Shown: positions 8,317-17,033 of the stretch, one piece after another
Position numbering within the stretch: position 1 is the stretch's first letter
Layout: each line of letters begins with the position of its first letter
DNA from: Salinimicrobium sp963739625
Lineage (GTDB): Bacteria; Bacteroidota; Bacteroidia; Flavobacteriales; Flavobacteriaceae
Assembly: GCA_963739625.1 (NCBI GenBank)
Contig: CAVUAU010000011.1
Location: 1-64,000 of the forward strand
Direction: 5' to 3'
DNA length: 64,000 bases
The notes under the pieces: generated by a model
Databases searched by the model: none
Told to the model about the DNA's origin: nothing
What the model saw: the letters and a program-made list of their open reading frames with translations, nothing else
Position numbers and translations under genes: made by a program

Positions 8317-9810
8317 TTATTTCTTCATAAAGACGTTATCAACATACATTCTTTGGTAGGTTGGTTTAAGCATGTCGCTTTCGCCAATAGTTCTCATCTC
8401 CATTCCTGAAGCTCTTTTTGCAGTAGTCGCCATTTCGTCTTGCGGTTTGCCTAAGATGTCGTTGATCGCGGCATGAAAAAGCGTTTCTGAAGGATCACCC
8501 AAAACCCCGTAATCGGCAAGTTCTTCTTCGATTTCAATGTCTGGAGTAAGACCATTTACAAAGTCTGAAACTCCCTTGGCATTCGCGTACTTGATAATGA
8601 GAGGCTGGAGGGCATATTTATGATCTGGATTTACGTGCCAGTCACCATTTTTGTCATATTTCCAGAAGTTTGGAGAATCGTAAAGTGTGGTGGAAGCCTG
8701 GAACTTTCCGCGGGTGTTGGTGCCCACATGTATTACATCAATGTATGCGTCAAGCCCGTTGATCACCAATTCGCTCGCAGATGCTGAACTTCGGGTGGCC
8801 AAAACGTAAACTTTAGATAATCCAAGGCTATTGATGGCTTCATTGGTGCTAATGGTCGAATCCATGTTCAATACCAAATCTTCGGGAGAATTAGCCTCGT
8901 AATAATCCTGATAATCCTTGTTGTATTCATAGCGAATATAAGGCTCGTCCTCAAACTGGCCCGTTATCATGCTGGAAAGATCAATCGCGGTCGCAACACT
9001 TCCGCCGCCATTGTATCTTAGGTCAAGAACAAGATCTGTCACTCCCTGGGACTTCAAATTCCCAAAAGCATTGTTAAGTTCAGCATTGTATTCATCGGTT
9101 CCGTAGAACCCAAGATACATGAGGTAACCAATTTTTCTACCTTCGATCTCCACTACTTTCTGGATGAAAACGGGATTTTCAGAATATTCGGCAGAAGTAA
9201 GAGCAACCGTTTGATCAGTCATCTGGATTTGGCCGTTAACGTTAACATGCCCGATATTGATGGTGTAATTCTCAAGATAAATAAGATCCAAATAATTACT
9301 GCGGGTCATTTTAGTGCCATTGATTTCAGTGAAAACAGTACCTCTTGTGATACCTTGTTCTTCTGCTGAAGTTCCCGGCTGAACATATCTCACGTAACCA
9401 AAAACATCATCAGTGTTTTCAATAACGCCAAGTCCGAAGTTCATCCCGTTGGACTTTTCAACTCCTTGAAGCAGTTTTTCGAGTTCGGTGAAATCTGGCA
9501 TCATGAAGCTGAAATGATCCTGACTTGACTGAAGTCCTTTGTAACAGGCCTCGGGAGAACCAAAGTCGGCAAGAAAAGTATCTCTTTTGGAGCTGCTGCT
9601 GAAGTAGTCATTCGCCAGTTGAGGCACGTCGTACTTGTAAAGGTAAATATCACTCATTGCCCGGTAAATGAATTGTTCAACCTCAAGTTCTGTGGTTATT
9701 TCGGGCTCGGGAGTGACTTTCTCTTCTGTGGGTTTTTCAGGGATTTCTTCCTTGGAGCAGGAAGCCAGTAAAATTCCGCAGAGGAAAACCGGCATCAATA
9801 ATTTCTTCAT
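8317..9810 (-). CDS. S41 family peptidase lipoprotein
   Basis: Cell-envelope C-terminal-processing-type protease of 497 residues. The signal MKKLLMPVFLCGILLASC gives a lipid Cys at residue 18, followed by a Glu/Pro/Thr-rich spacer. An N-terminal helical part is followed by a PDZ domain (about 140-190, GYVRYVQPGTSAEEQGITRG) and the S41 catalytic domain with DLVLDLRYNGGGSVATA and the serine motif RSSASASELVINGL near residue 340. The ATG at 9810 replaces a TTG six bases upstream. A frameshifted paralog lies directly upstream on the same strand with closely matching architecture. Substrate unknown; likely anchored in the outer or inner membrane facing the periplasm or surface. Confidence 0.88.
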   Translation of the reverse strand: MKKLLMPVFLCGILLASCSKEEIPEKPTEEKVTPEPEITTELEVEQFIYRAMSDIYLYKYDVPQLANDYFSSSSKRDTFLADFGSPEACYKGLQSSQDHFSFMMPDFTELEKLLQGVEKSNGMNFGLGVIENTDDVFGYVRYVQPGTSAEEQGITRGTVFTEINGTKMTRSNYLDLIYLENYTINIGHVNVNGQIQMTDQTVALTSAEYSENPVFIQKVVEIEGRKIGYLMYLGFYGTDEYNAELNNAFGNLKSQGVTDLVLDLRYNGGGSVATAIDLSSMITGQFEDEPYIRYEYNKDYQDYYEANSPEDLVLNMDSTISTNEAINSLGLSKVYVLATRSSASASELVINGLDAYIDVIHVGTNTRGKFQASTTLYDSPNFWKYDKNGDWHVNPDHKYALQPLIIKYANAKGVSDFVNGLTPDIEIEEELADYGVLGDPSETLFHAAINDILGKPQDEMATTAKRASGMEMRTIGESDMLKPTYQRMYVDNVFMKK

Positions 9811-9888
9811 TTTCAAATTTTTGGATTTTTAAAGAAGCTAAAGCTAAAGCTTTTGCTTTTGGCAAAAAAGTTAAATCTTAAGGATCTG

Positions 9889-11335
9889 TTAATTTCTCAT
9901 TATTGGAAGCTGAAGATCTTCCTGAGAATACATTCGTTGATAGAATAGCTCCTGCATGCCTTCTTCCCCTACCAAATCTGGATAGCTAGCCTGAGGAGTA
10001 AATTCCTGTGGCCTTCCTAAAATGGCGTTTAAAGCAGCTTTTAAAAGTGGCTCTTCGGGATCACCTAAAATTCCAAGGTTAAAATAATCTTCGGGGATTT
10101 CGATATCGGGCTGGAGACCGTTGAGGTAATCTGTTCTTCCTGCGGCGTTCAGGGTCTTGTAGATCAACGGCTGCACGGCGTAAGTATGGCCAAGATTGAC
10201 ATCGCTGTTCCTGCGGAAGTTGTAAGAATCGTAAAGAGTGGTGGAAGCCTGGAATTTTCCGGTAGTTCGCTCTCCAATCTGTATTACATCTATGTAAGGC
10301 TCGAGCCCGTTGATAAGTAGCTCACTGGCCGAAGCAGTGCTTAAAGTGGTGATCACGTAAACCCGGTTGAGCCCCAGGCTTGTGATAGCATCGCCGGTAC
10401 TTATTTTTTGATTAAACCTGTGGATCAAAGATTCCGGCTGGGTTGCCTCCAGTTCTGCCTGGATCTGGGAATTCCATTGCTCTGTATAGAATACTTCTCC
10501 CGTGAATTGCCCCGTAATCATGCTGCCAAGATCTACTGCCGTCTCGGTCGATCCGCCGGGATTGTAACGAAGGTCTACAACAAGATCTGTCACCCCTGCC
10601 GATTTGAACATGACAAAAGCTTCATTGAGCGCCTCATCAAATATGCCTGTAAACCCGTTGTACATAAGATATCCTACGGGGCCTTTTTCGGTTTCCAGAA
10701 CTTTGGCTAATATAAACCGGATTGGTGGTATACTCCTGTTTGATCAGGCTAATGGTTTCTCCCGTAGAAATGACACGGCTTCCGTTATATTCGGCTAAGC
10801 CAATAGTGTAGGTATTGGGTTCCAGCAGCCTTGGGTAATTGTCCACGGTGATTTTTTCGCCGTCAATCGTATTAAAGATCATACCGCGGCTTATTCCTTT
10901 TTCTTCCGCAGAAGTACTTGGAAGCACGTATCTCACATAACCAATTACTTCCGAAGAAGATTTGTCCAGCCTCACCAGCCCGAATTTCATGCCGTTGGAT
11001 ACATTGATGCCATCCAGGTTCTTTTCAAGGTCGCGATAATCATTTACCAAAAAGCTGAACCGGTCTTCGTTTGCAACAAGACCGTTGTAAAAAAGATCTT
11101 CGGGAGTGGAAAAGCCTTCAAGATACTTGTCCAACTCCTCCTGATTTGAGAAGTAATTATCTCCCAGAACCGGGACTTCATCTTTATATAAATAGGTGCT
11201 GTTCATGGCACGCCAGAGGAATTGCTTAACAGCAAGGGAAGAAGAGGGCCTAATGACATCATCAAGGTCATCATGGCAACTTGAAAACACATTAAAGAGA
11301 AAAATGAGCAGGAGTAACTTCTTAAGTGATTTCAT
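9889..11335 (-). pseudogene. S41 family peptidase lipoprotein paralog, with one frameshift
   Basis: Paralog of the downstream S41 gene, about 481 residues when read through. The first part (11335 to 10637) has a lipoprotein signal ending VFSSC and the PDZ region (GYVRYVLPSTSAEEKGISRG); the second part (open to 9889) has the catalytic domain with DLVVDLRYNPGGSTETA and STASASELLINGL. Deleting one T from the TTT at 10702-10704 joins NPVYIS to QVLETEKGPVGYLMYNGF, which aligns with NPVFIQKVVEIEGRKIGYLMYLGF of the paralog. All catalytic elements are present, so the protein would be functional if the extra base is an error. Confidence 0.82.
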
Positions 11336-11462
11336 AGATTTTCTTTAAAGCCCACTACCAAAATACTGGGGTTTTCAGAAAAACTGAAATTATTTGGTAA
11401 CAAAATTGTTTCTTGTCCGTCGTAATGTAAAGAGGCAGTAAAAAGCTTTCACTAACCAAGAA

Positions 11463-11978
11463 ATGAAACAGCATACTTTCATAGACCTCATAAAACCGGT
11501 GCAGGACAAGATGTACCGGCTGGCACTAAGATTGCTGGTCTCTAAGGAGGCCGCCGAGGATGCTACACAGGAGGTGATGTTAAAGCTGTGGAGCCGAAAA
11601 AGCCAATTAAGTTCTTATAATAATCTGGAAGCTTTTGCAATGACGGTGACTAAAAACCATTGTCTTGATCAACTCAAACTGAAGCAAAACAACAATCTGC
11701 GCATTGTGCACAGCAATTACGACAGTGGGGAAACCTCTGTACAGCGACAGGTGGAAGTAAGGGATGATCTAAACTGGGTACAGAAGATCATCGAGGAGCT
11801 GCCCGAACAACAAAAGATCCTCATTCAGCTGCGGGAAGTAGAGCAGTATGACTATGAGGAGATCGCGAAGATGACAGACATGAAGGAAACGGCTATAAGA
11901 GTAGCTCTAAGCCGTGCCAGGAAAAAGATAAAGGAAGAAATGATCAAAAGACATCGCTATGGAATTAAAAGTAATTGA
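11463..11978 (+). CDS. ECF-type RNA polymerase sigma factor
   Basis: Sigma-70 family protein of 171 residues with region 2 (about 10-80: YRLALRLLVSKEAAEDATQEVMLKLW) and region 4 (about 115-165: ELPEQQKILIQLREVEQYDYEEIAKMTDMKETAIRVALSRARKKIKEE). Region 3 is missing, as expected for ECF factors. It overlaps the next gene by 20 bases and starts a four-gene operon with a putative anti-sigma factor and two DUF4252 proteins. The upstream gap to the divergent S41 gene (11336-11462) is probably its promoter region, perhaps autoregulated, but no clear motif was read. Confidence 0.92.
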   Translation: MKQHTFIDLIKPVQDKMYRLALRLLVSKEAAEDATQEVMLKLWSRKSQLSSYNNLEAFAMTVTKNHCLDQLKLKQNNNLRIVHSNYDSGETSVQRQVEVRDDLNWVQKIIEELPEQQKILIQLREVEQYDYEEIAKMTDMKETAIRVALSRARKKIKEEMIKRHRYGIKSN

Positions 11979-12396
11979 GGCTCTTTTAGAGAAATATCTC
12001 GCCGCAGAGACCTCTATAAAAGAAGAAGAAAAGCTGAAGGCTTACTTCTGTTCTGGCCAGGTAGCGCCGCACCTGCAGGAGTATGTTCCCATGTTCAGCT
12101 ACTTCAGTGTAGCCAGGGAAGAAAATTTTTCAGGAAAAGTAAATTTCGGTTCTGCCAGGAAAAAAGTCTATTCCTGGGTGGCAGTAGCCGCTTCAATAAT
12201 CATCTTAATGGGAGTAGTTGTACAGCAAAACCAGGAGGTGAGCGATTTTGGCACTTATGAAGATCCAGAACTGGCCATGCAAAAAACCCGGGAAGCCCTT
12301 GAAATGGTGGCGATGTATATGAATGACGGCACCGAAGACCTGGGATATCTACAGGAATTTAATGAAACTAAAAATAAAATTGTCAAAAACCCTTAA
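11959..12396 (+). CDS. Single-pass membrane protein, putative anti-sigma factor
   Basis: 145 residues with an acidic/helical N-terminal part (IEALLEKYLAAETSIKEEEKLKAYF), one transmembrane segment around residues 70-92 (VYSWVAVAASIIILMGVVVQQ) and a short outer part without Cys. The layout and the translational overlap with the ECF sigma gene suggest an anti-sigma factor that holds the sigma at the membrane. There is no recognisable zinc-binding HxxxCxxC motif, so the assignment rests on context and topology. Confidence 0.7.
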   Translation: MELKVIEALLEKYLAAETSIKEEEKLKAYFCSGQVAPHLQEYVPMFSYFSVAREENFSGKVNFGSARKKVYSWVAVAASIIILMGVVVQQNQEVSDFGTYEDPELAMQKTREALEMVAMYMNDGTEDLGYLQEFNETKNKIVKNP

Positions 12397-12406
12397 AAAA
12401 ATTACC

Positions 12407-12931
12407 ATGAAAAAGATAATTTTTGGCCTGTTGGCCGTGATGTTACCCCTGCTCTCAAGCGCTCAAAACTTTGCAAAGTACGAAGACATGAGAGATGTGG
12501 ATGCCGTTGTAGTGACGAGCAAGATGTTCAAACTTTTGACCAAGATCGATCTTAATGCCGATGATCCCGAGACCCAGGCGTATATTGATCTTATAGAAAA
12601 CCTGCAGGAAATGCGTGTCTTCTCAACGAGACAGGAAAATATTCGCCAGCAAATGGCCAGCGATGTGAGCAGTTTCCTCAAAAAAGGTGGACTTGAGGAA
12701 CTCATGCGAGTTTCGGAAGATGGAAAGACCGTAAAGTTTTACTATAAGCCCGGCAAAAGTGATGATTACGTGAGCGAGCTGTTCATGTTCATGGAAGGCC
12801 GCGAAAAGAATAAGCCTATTTCGGTCATCCTTAATATTACCGGAGAGATAAATCTGGCGCAGGTGTCAAAGCTGGCCAATGATTTTAATATTCCGGCAGG
12901 AGATCAACTCCAAAAAGTACAAAATAACTAG
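12407..12931 (+). CDS. DUF4252 domain-containing secreted protein
   Basis: 174 residues from the ATG at 12407, which is preferred over an upstream start inside the anti-sigma gene because it begins a clean signal peptide (MKKIIFGLLAVMLPLLSSAQN, cut after SSAQ or SSA). The mature part has the DUF4252 pattern, short segments with YIDLIENLQEMRVFSTRQ and FMEGREKNKPISVILNITGEINLAQVSKLAND. Function is unknown. It lies in the ECF sigma operon, three bases before a second DUF4252 gene, and may be a regulon output or sensor of the sigma system. Confidence 0.85.
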   Translation: MKKIIFGLLAVMLPLLSSAQNFAKYEDMRDVDAVVVTSKMFKLLTKIDLNADDPETQAYIDLIENLQEMRVFSTRQENIRQQMASDVSSFLKKGGLEELMRVSEDGKTVKFYYKPGKSDDYVSELFMFMEGREKNKPISVILNITGEINLAQVSKLANDFNIPAGDQLQKVQNN

Positions 12932-12934
12932 AAG

Positions 12935-13468
12935 ATGAAAAAGATACTTCTCCTTTTGGCAGTAGTAAGCCTGGGGCTGGTTTCGTGTGAAAACGATCCC
13001 AGTCTTCAGGAGTATTACGTCGAACACCAAAATAACAATCAGTTTTTAGCATTTGATATTCCTGCCAGTCTTTTGACGGGAAATAATTCCAGCCTGACTG
13101 CAGAACAGCGTGCTACTTTGGAAACCATTAAAAAGGTGAATATTCTGGGGTTTCCCAAAAAAGAGGAGAATGCTGAGGTTTATGAACAGGAAAAGGAAAA
13201 GCTCAAGACTATCCTGAAAAACAAGAAGTACAAGCAGCTGTTTAGATACGGCGGTGGCGACCGAAGAGCCGAACTGTACTATATGGGAGAAGAAGATGCT
13301 ATTGATGAACTGGTGATCTTTGGAAGTGACGAAGAAAAAGGCTTCGGGATCGCCCGCGTAACCGGAAACGACATGGAACCTGAAGCTATGATCAGGCTGT
13401 TCAAATCTTTTCAAAAAGGTGATCTAAATATTGACGGTCTTCCCAAGCTCGATGGCTTTAAAGATTAA
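12935..13468 (+). CDS. DUF4252 domain-containing lipoprotein
   Basis: 177 residues. The signal MKKILLLLAVVSLGLVSC gives lipid attachment at Cys18. The rest resembles the preceding DUF4252 protein (IKKVNILGFPKKEENAEVYEQEKEKLKTIL, DELVIFGSDEEKGFGIARVTGNDMEPEAMIRLFKS), so the two are tandem paralogs, one soluble periplasmic and one lipid-anchored. It is the last gene of the operon and is followed by a strong hairpin at 13491-13525. Function unknown. Confidence 0.85.
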   Translation: MKKILLLLAVVSLGLVSCENDPSLQEYYVEHQNNNQFLAFDIPASLLTGNNSSLTAEQRATLETIKKVNILGFPKKEENAEVYEQEKEKLKTILKNKKYKQLFRYGGGDRRAELYYMGEEDAIDELVIFGSDEEKGFGIARVTGNDMEPEAMIRLFKSFQKGDLNIDGLPKLDGFKD

Positions 13469-13490
13469 ATACCTGAAAAAGAAAAATTTT

Positions 13491-13525
13491 AAGCGGGCTC
13501 AAAAATGACATTTTTGAGCCCGCTT
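13491..13525. terminator. Bidirectional intrinsic terminator (perfect palindrome)
   Basis: Perfect 17-base arms AAGCGGGCTCAAAAATG / CATTTTTGAGCCCGCTT around one central A, with T-rich flanks on both sides. It separates the convergent DUF4252 operon and purB. Its core is the dispersed CAAAAATGnCATTTTTG palindrome seen elsewhere in this window. Confidence 0.88.
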
Positions 13526-13529
13526 TCTT

Positions 13530-14867
13530 TTATATGCCGGTGTAGTTCTGCGGGGTGATCTGCTTAAGTTCCTGTTTGATCTCTTGAGAAACTTCAAGGC
13601 TGTCAATGAATTCTGAAATACTCTGCTTATTAATCGCTTCATTGGTCCTGGTGAGGCCTTTGAGGGCTTCGTAAGGATTTGGATAAGCTTCTCTTCGCAA
13701 GATAGTCTGGATGGCTTCGGCAACTACTGCCCAGTTGTTTTCAAGGTCGATATTGAGTTTTTCCTTGTTCAGCAACAATTTGTCGAGTCCTTTTAATGTG
13801 GAGGCAAGACCGATGAGGGTATGTCCAAATGGTACGCCCACGGTTCTTAAAACAGTACTGTCTGTAAGGTCACGTTGTAAACGACTCACAGGAAGCTTTG
13901 CTGCAAGGTGTTCAAAAAGGGCATTTGCGATGCCTAAATTTCCTTCGCTGTTTTCAAAATCAATAGGGTTCACCTTGTGCGGCATAGCCGAAGAGCCCAC
14001 TTCTCCTTCTTTGATCTTCTGTTTGAAATAATCCATTGAGACATAAGACCAAATGTCTTTATCAAGATCAAGGATAATTGTATTGATCCTCTTTAAAGCG
14101 TCAAAAAGAGAGGCGAGATGGTCGTAGTGTTCAATTTGAGTGGTAGGAAAGGAGTGATGCAGCCCTAGAATATCCTGTACAAAATTGGTCCCAAAATTTT
14201 TCCAGTCTATATGAGGATAAGCCACTTTATGGGCATTGTAATTTCCTGTAGCTCCACCAAACTTGGCTGCAAAAGGAATTTTTTGAAGAAAATCGATCTG
14301 TTCTTTGAGCCTTTGAACAAAAACTTCAATTTCTTTTCCAAGACGGGTAGGAGAGGCGGGTTGACCGTGGGTTCGCGCCAGCATGGGAATATCCTTCCAC
14401 TCCCGTGCAAGACTTTCCAGCTTGGTAAGCAGTCCCTGTAGTTTTGGGAGATAAACCTCGCGCATGGCATCTTTAATACTTAATGGAACCGCAGTATTGT
14501 TGATGTCCTGTGACGTAAGCCCAAAATGGATGAACTCTTTGTATTCTGAAAGTCCCAGGTCGTCAAAACGCTTTTTAAGAAAGTACTCTACCGCCTTTAC
14601 GTCATGGTTGGTGACTTTTTCAATTTCCTTTATTTCCAGGGCCTCCTCAATAGAAAAATTGGTGTAGATCTCCCGAAGCTGTCCAAAAACCTCATCTTTC
14701 ACAGAGTTCAACTGGCTAAGATCTGCCAGGCATAAAGCGATGAAATATTCTACTTCTACCTTTACACGGTAACGAATGAGCGCTTCTTCACTAAAGAAAG
14801 AAGACAGTTCTTTTGTTTTTGAATAATACCTGCCATCAATTGGCGAAATGGCTTGCAAAGAAGTCAT
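13530..14867 (-). CDS. purB: Adenylosuccinate lyase
   Basis: 445 residues, normal for PurB of Bacteroidota. It cleaves SAICAR and adenylosuccinate, releasing fumarate, in purine synthesis. Visible elements are the N-terminal LQAISPIDGRYYSKTKELSSFFSE, the active-site His region in LARTHGQPASPTRLGKE, the IEHYDHLAS region and the fumarase/lyase signature GSSAMPHKVNPIDFENSEGN, with the catalytic Ser in the flexible GSSAMPHK loop. Single gene, convergent with the DUF4252 operon and sharing its terminator. The start at 14867 matches the family N-terminus exactly. Confidence 0.97.
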   Translation of the reverse strand: MTSLQAISPIDGRYYSKTKELSSFFSEEALIRYRVKVEVEYFIALCLADLSQLNSVKDEVFGQLREIYTNFSIEEALEIKEIEKVTNHDVKAVEYFLKKRFDDLGLSEYKEFIHFGLTSQDINNTAVPLSIKDAMREVYLPKLQGLLTKLESLAREWKDIPMLARTHGQPASPTRLGKEIEVFVQRLKEQIDFLQKIPFAAKFGGATGNYNAHKVAYPHIDWKNFGTNFVQDILGLHHSFPTTQIEHYDHLASLFDALKRINTIILDLDKDIWSYVSMDYFKQKIKEGEVGSSAMPHKVNPIDFENSEGNLGIANALFEHLAAKLPVSRLQRDLTDSTVLRTVGVPFGHTLIGLASTLKGLDKLLLNKEKLNIDLENNWAVVAEAIQTILRREAYPNPYEALKGLTRTNEAINKQSISEFIDSLEVSQEIKQELKQITPQNYTGI

Positions 14868-14930
14868 TAAAGCTGTTTTAGAAATTAAAGGCTAAAGATA
14901 CGGCTTAAGGGGAACCTGAGAAACATTTTC

Positions 14931-15629
14931 TTAAGAAGGCTTGCTCTGCTTTTCATCCAAAAGTTGTTTTACGAGATCGGGGACACCTACCGAGGCTTTT
15001 TCAGCAAAGATCTTCAGGTTCCTTTGTTCGGCTATTGAGGGTTTAGGGTCTATAAAGTAGACCGGCGTGTCCCGGTCGATGAACTCAATTAATCCGGCGG
15101 CAGGATACACCTGCATTGAAGTACCAATGATGATGAGAATATCTGCATTTGAAGTAATTTCCATAGCCTTTTCCATCATAGGCACGGCTTCTCCAAACCA
15201 TACCACATGAGGACGGAGCTGGTGGTTGTGTTCGCAAAAATCTCCGGGTTTTATATCGCCTTCCCAATCCAGGATGAGGTCTTCGTCAAAGGTGCTTCTG
15301 GCTTTCATCAGTTCCCCGTGCAGGTGGATCACATTTTTGCTGCCTGCCCGCTCATGCAGGTCATCAACGTTTTGAGTGATGATATGCACCTCGTACTTTT
15401 GCTCCAGCTCCTTAAGCGCCAAATGTGCCGCATTGGGTTCCACCTTTTTGAGCTGTCGCCTTCGCTGGTTGTAAAAATCAAGAACAAGTTCCTGGTTTCT
15501 TTCCCAGCCTTGAGGAGTGGCGACATCCATAACATCGTGACCCTCCCAAAGGCCATCTTCATCTCTAAAGGTTTTGATCCCGCTTTCTGCGCTAACTCCT
15601 GCTCCCGTTAGTACAACTACTTTTTTCAT
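14931..15629 (-). CDS. NAD-dependent protein deacylase, sirtuin (CobB-like)
   Basis: 232 residues from the ATG at 15629 (the frame extends 16 codons upstream, but the family begins at MKKVVVLTGAGVSAESGI). Sirtuin motifs: the NAD loop GAGVSAESGIKTFRDEDGLW, the catalytic TQNVDDLHERAG followed by HLHG, and IIGTSMQVYPAA. The pair Tyr-x-x-Arg in DFYNQRRRQL matches class III sirtuins that remove succinyl/malonyl groups. The usual four-cysteine zinc ribbon is missing: the small-domain segment contains only one Cys (GDFCEHNHQLRPHVVWFGE). It is divergent from trmH with a small inverted repeat between them. Confidence 0.9.
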   Translation of the reverse strand: MKKVVVLTGAGVSAESGIKTFRDEDGLWEGHDVMDVATPQGWERNQELVLDFYNQRRRQLKKVEPNAAHLALKELEQKYEVHIITQNVDDLHERAGSKNVIHLHGELMKARSTFDEDLILDWEGDIKPGDFCEHNHQLRPHVVWFGEAVPMMEKAMEITSNADILIIIGTSMQVYPAAGLIEFIDRDTPVYFIDPKPSIAEQRNLKIFAEKASVGVPDLVKQLLDEKQSKPS

Positions 15630-15695
15630 GCTACTTGTTTTAATTTCAAAAAGTAAACAACTTTTTGAAATTTTCATAGTCCTTTCTACAGTCTC

Positions 15696-15716
15696 TTTAG
15701 GTGCTCTTCACCTAAA
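15696..15716. repeat. Eight-base inverted repeat in the sirtuin/trmH divergent promoter region
   Basis: TTTAGGTG (15696-15703) and CACCTAAA (15709-15716) flank CTCTT. There is no T-tract, so it does not look like a terminator. It may be an operator, or chance. Confidence 0.35.
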
Positions 15717-15746
15717 ATGATGCCCAGATTCCTTACTTTCGCAGCT

Positions 15747-16400
15747 ATGAAAACCAAGCTTGAGTTGTTGGAACATTTGGAATCTTTTCTTAGCCCGAGA
15801 AGGAAAGGTCTATTTGAAAAGGTCATTGCACAAAGGACCAATCATTTCACGGTTGCGACCCAGGACGTCTACCAGCTACATAATACCAGCGCGGTGATAC
15901 GCAGCTGTGATGTCTTCGGAATTCAAAACATTCATGTAGTAGAAGAGGTGAACCTGAAAAGAATTGACCGGGAGATCGCTATGGGCGCTCAAAAATGGGT
16001 GGATGTGAACCGCTATACTTCTACCGAAGTTTGTATTAGAATCCTTAGAGAAAAAAATTACAAGATCGTAGCTACTTCGCCGCATAAAGGCGTGCCACTT
16101 CAGGATTTTGATATCCATCGGCCGGCGGCGCTTTTCTTCGGAACTGAAAAAAATGGTCTTTCAGAAGAAGTGCTGGAAACGGCTGATGAATTTATCAATA
16201 TTCCCATGTCCGGATTCACAGAAAGCCTTAATATTTCGGTTTCTGCCGCTATAATTTTGCAGGAATTGACGGCCCGGCTTCGAAGGAGTGACATTCCGTG
16301 GCAATTTTCTGAAGAAGAGAAGATCGACAAGCGATTGGACTGGACAAAAAAGAATATAAAAAGTGTAGATGAAATTATTGATCGCTTTTACTCATGTTGA
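15747..16400 (+). CDS. trmH: TrmH-type tRNA (guanosine-2'-O-)-methyltransferase
   Basis: SPOUT-class methyltransferase of 217 residues. The knot motifs are visible: NTSAVIRSCDVFGIQNIHVVEE (motif 1 with the catalytic Arg), ALFFGTEKNGLSEEVLETAD (motif 2) and INIPMSGFTESLNISVSAAIILQEL (motif 3). This set and the short N-terminus fit TrmH, which methylates G18 of tRNA, better than the RlmB group. The ATG at 15747 is chosen over one at 15717; the stretch CTTACTTTCGCAGCT just before it holds a TAnnTTTG-like -7 element (TACTTTCG), so the leader would be very short. Confidence 0.88.
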   Translation: MKTKLELLEHLESFLSPRRKGLFEKVIAQRTNHFTVATQDVYQLHNTSAVIRSCDVFGIQNIHVVEEVNLKRIDREIAMGAQKWVDVNRYTSTEVCIRILREKNYKIVATSPHKGVPLQDFDIHRPAALFFGTEKNGLSEEVLETADEFINIPMSGFTESLNISVSAAIILQELTARLRRSDIPWQFSEEEKIDKRLDWTKKNIKSVDEIIDRFYSC

Positions 16401-16436
16401 AAATTTAGTTACATTTAGAACCTTTAGAAGTAGTAC

Positions 16437-16964
16437 ATGACTCTTTTCTTTTACGTTGTTATTGGGATCATCACCTTTGTGGCGTTTCTTCATGCCTGGT
16501 CAAAAAAAGAGTACGATCTAAGCCGGACGGTGGTGATCAACAAACCCAAAGCAGAGGTTTACGCCTATATTAGACAGCTCAAAAAACAGCCTTTATGGAT
16601 GCCCTGGTTTCTCAATGACCCGCAGCATGTTATAAAATATAAAGGTGACGATGGAAAAGTTGGTGCTGCCTCGTACTGGAAAGGGAACAATAAAGTTGAA
16701 GGTATACAGAAGATCGTAAAAGTGCGGGAGGGGAAACTTCTTGAAACAGAATTACTCTTTTTGAGACCTTATAAGTCACTTTCTCTCAATTATATGGCGG
16801 TCAAAGAAGTAGAGCCAGCTCGTACAAAAATGGTTTGGGGTGTGAAAGGAGTTCACAAGTTCCCTGCTTCGGTGATGCTTATGTTCTACGGAATGGACCG
16901 GGCGATAGGAAAAGATTTTGAGGCAGGCCTGCAAAACTTGAAGCACCAACTCGAACGGAAATAG
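16437..16964 (+). CDS. Membrane-anchored SRPBCC family protein
   Basis: 175 residues: one N-terminal transmembrane segment (about 2-20, LFFYVVIGIITFVAFLHAW), then a START/polyketide-cyclase-like SRPBCC domain (YDLSRTVVINKPKAEVYAYIRQLKKQPLWMPWF ... GAASYWKGNN ... LGLNY-like strands ... AGLQNLKHQLE). Such domains bind hydrophobic ligands; the ligand here is unknown. It follows trmH by 36 bases and ends before a bidirectional terminator. Confidence 0.8.
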   Translation: MTLFFYVVIGIITFVAFLHAWSKKEYDLSRTVVINKPKAEVYAYIRQLKKQPLWMPWFLNDPQHVIKYKGDDGKVGAASYWKGNNKVEGIQKIVKVREGKLLETELLFLRPYKSLSLNYMAVKEVEPARTKMVWGVKGVHKFPASVMLMFYGMDRAIGKDFEAGLQNLKHQLERK

Positions 16965-16981
16965 ACAAAAAGTTACCCTAA

Positions 16982-17017
16982 AAAAAAGGAGCGTGATTTT
17001 ACTCGCGCTCCTTTTTT
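16982..17017. terminator. Bidirectional intrinsic terminator
   Basis: AAAAAAGGAGCG (16982-16993) pairs with CGCTCCTTTTTT (17006-17017) around a 12-base loop, between two convergent genes. Confidence 0.88.
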
Positions 17018-17033
17018 ACTGGCATTTACAGAG

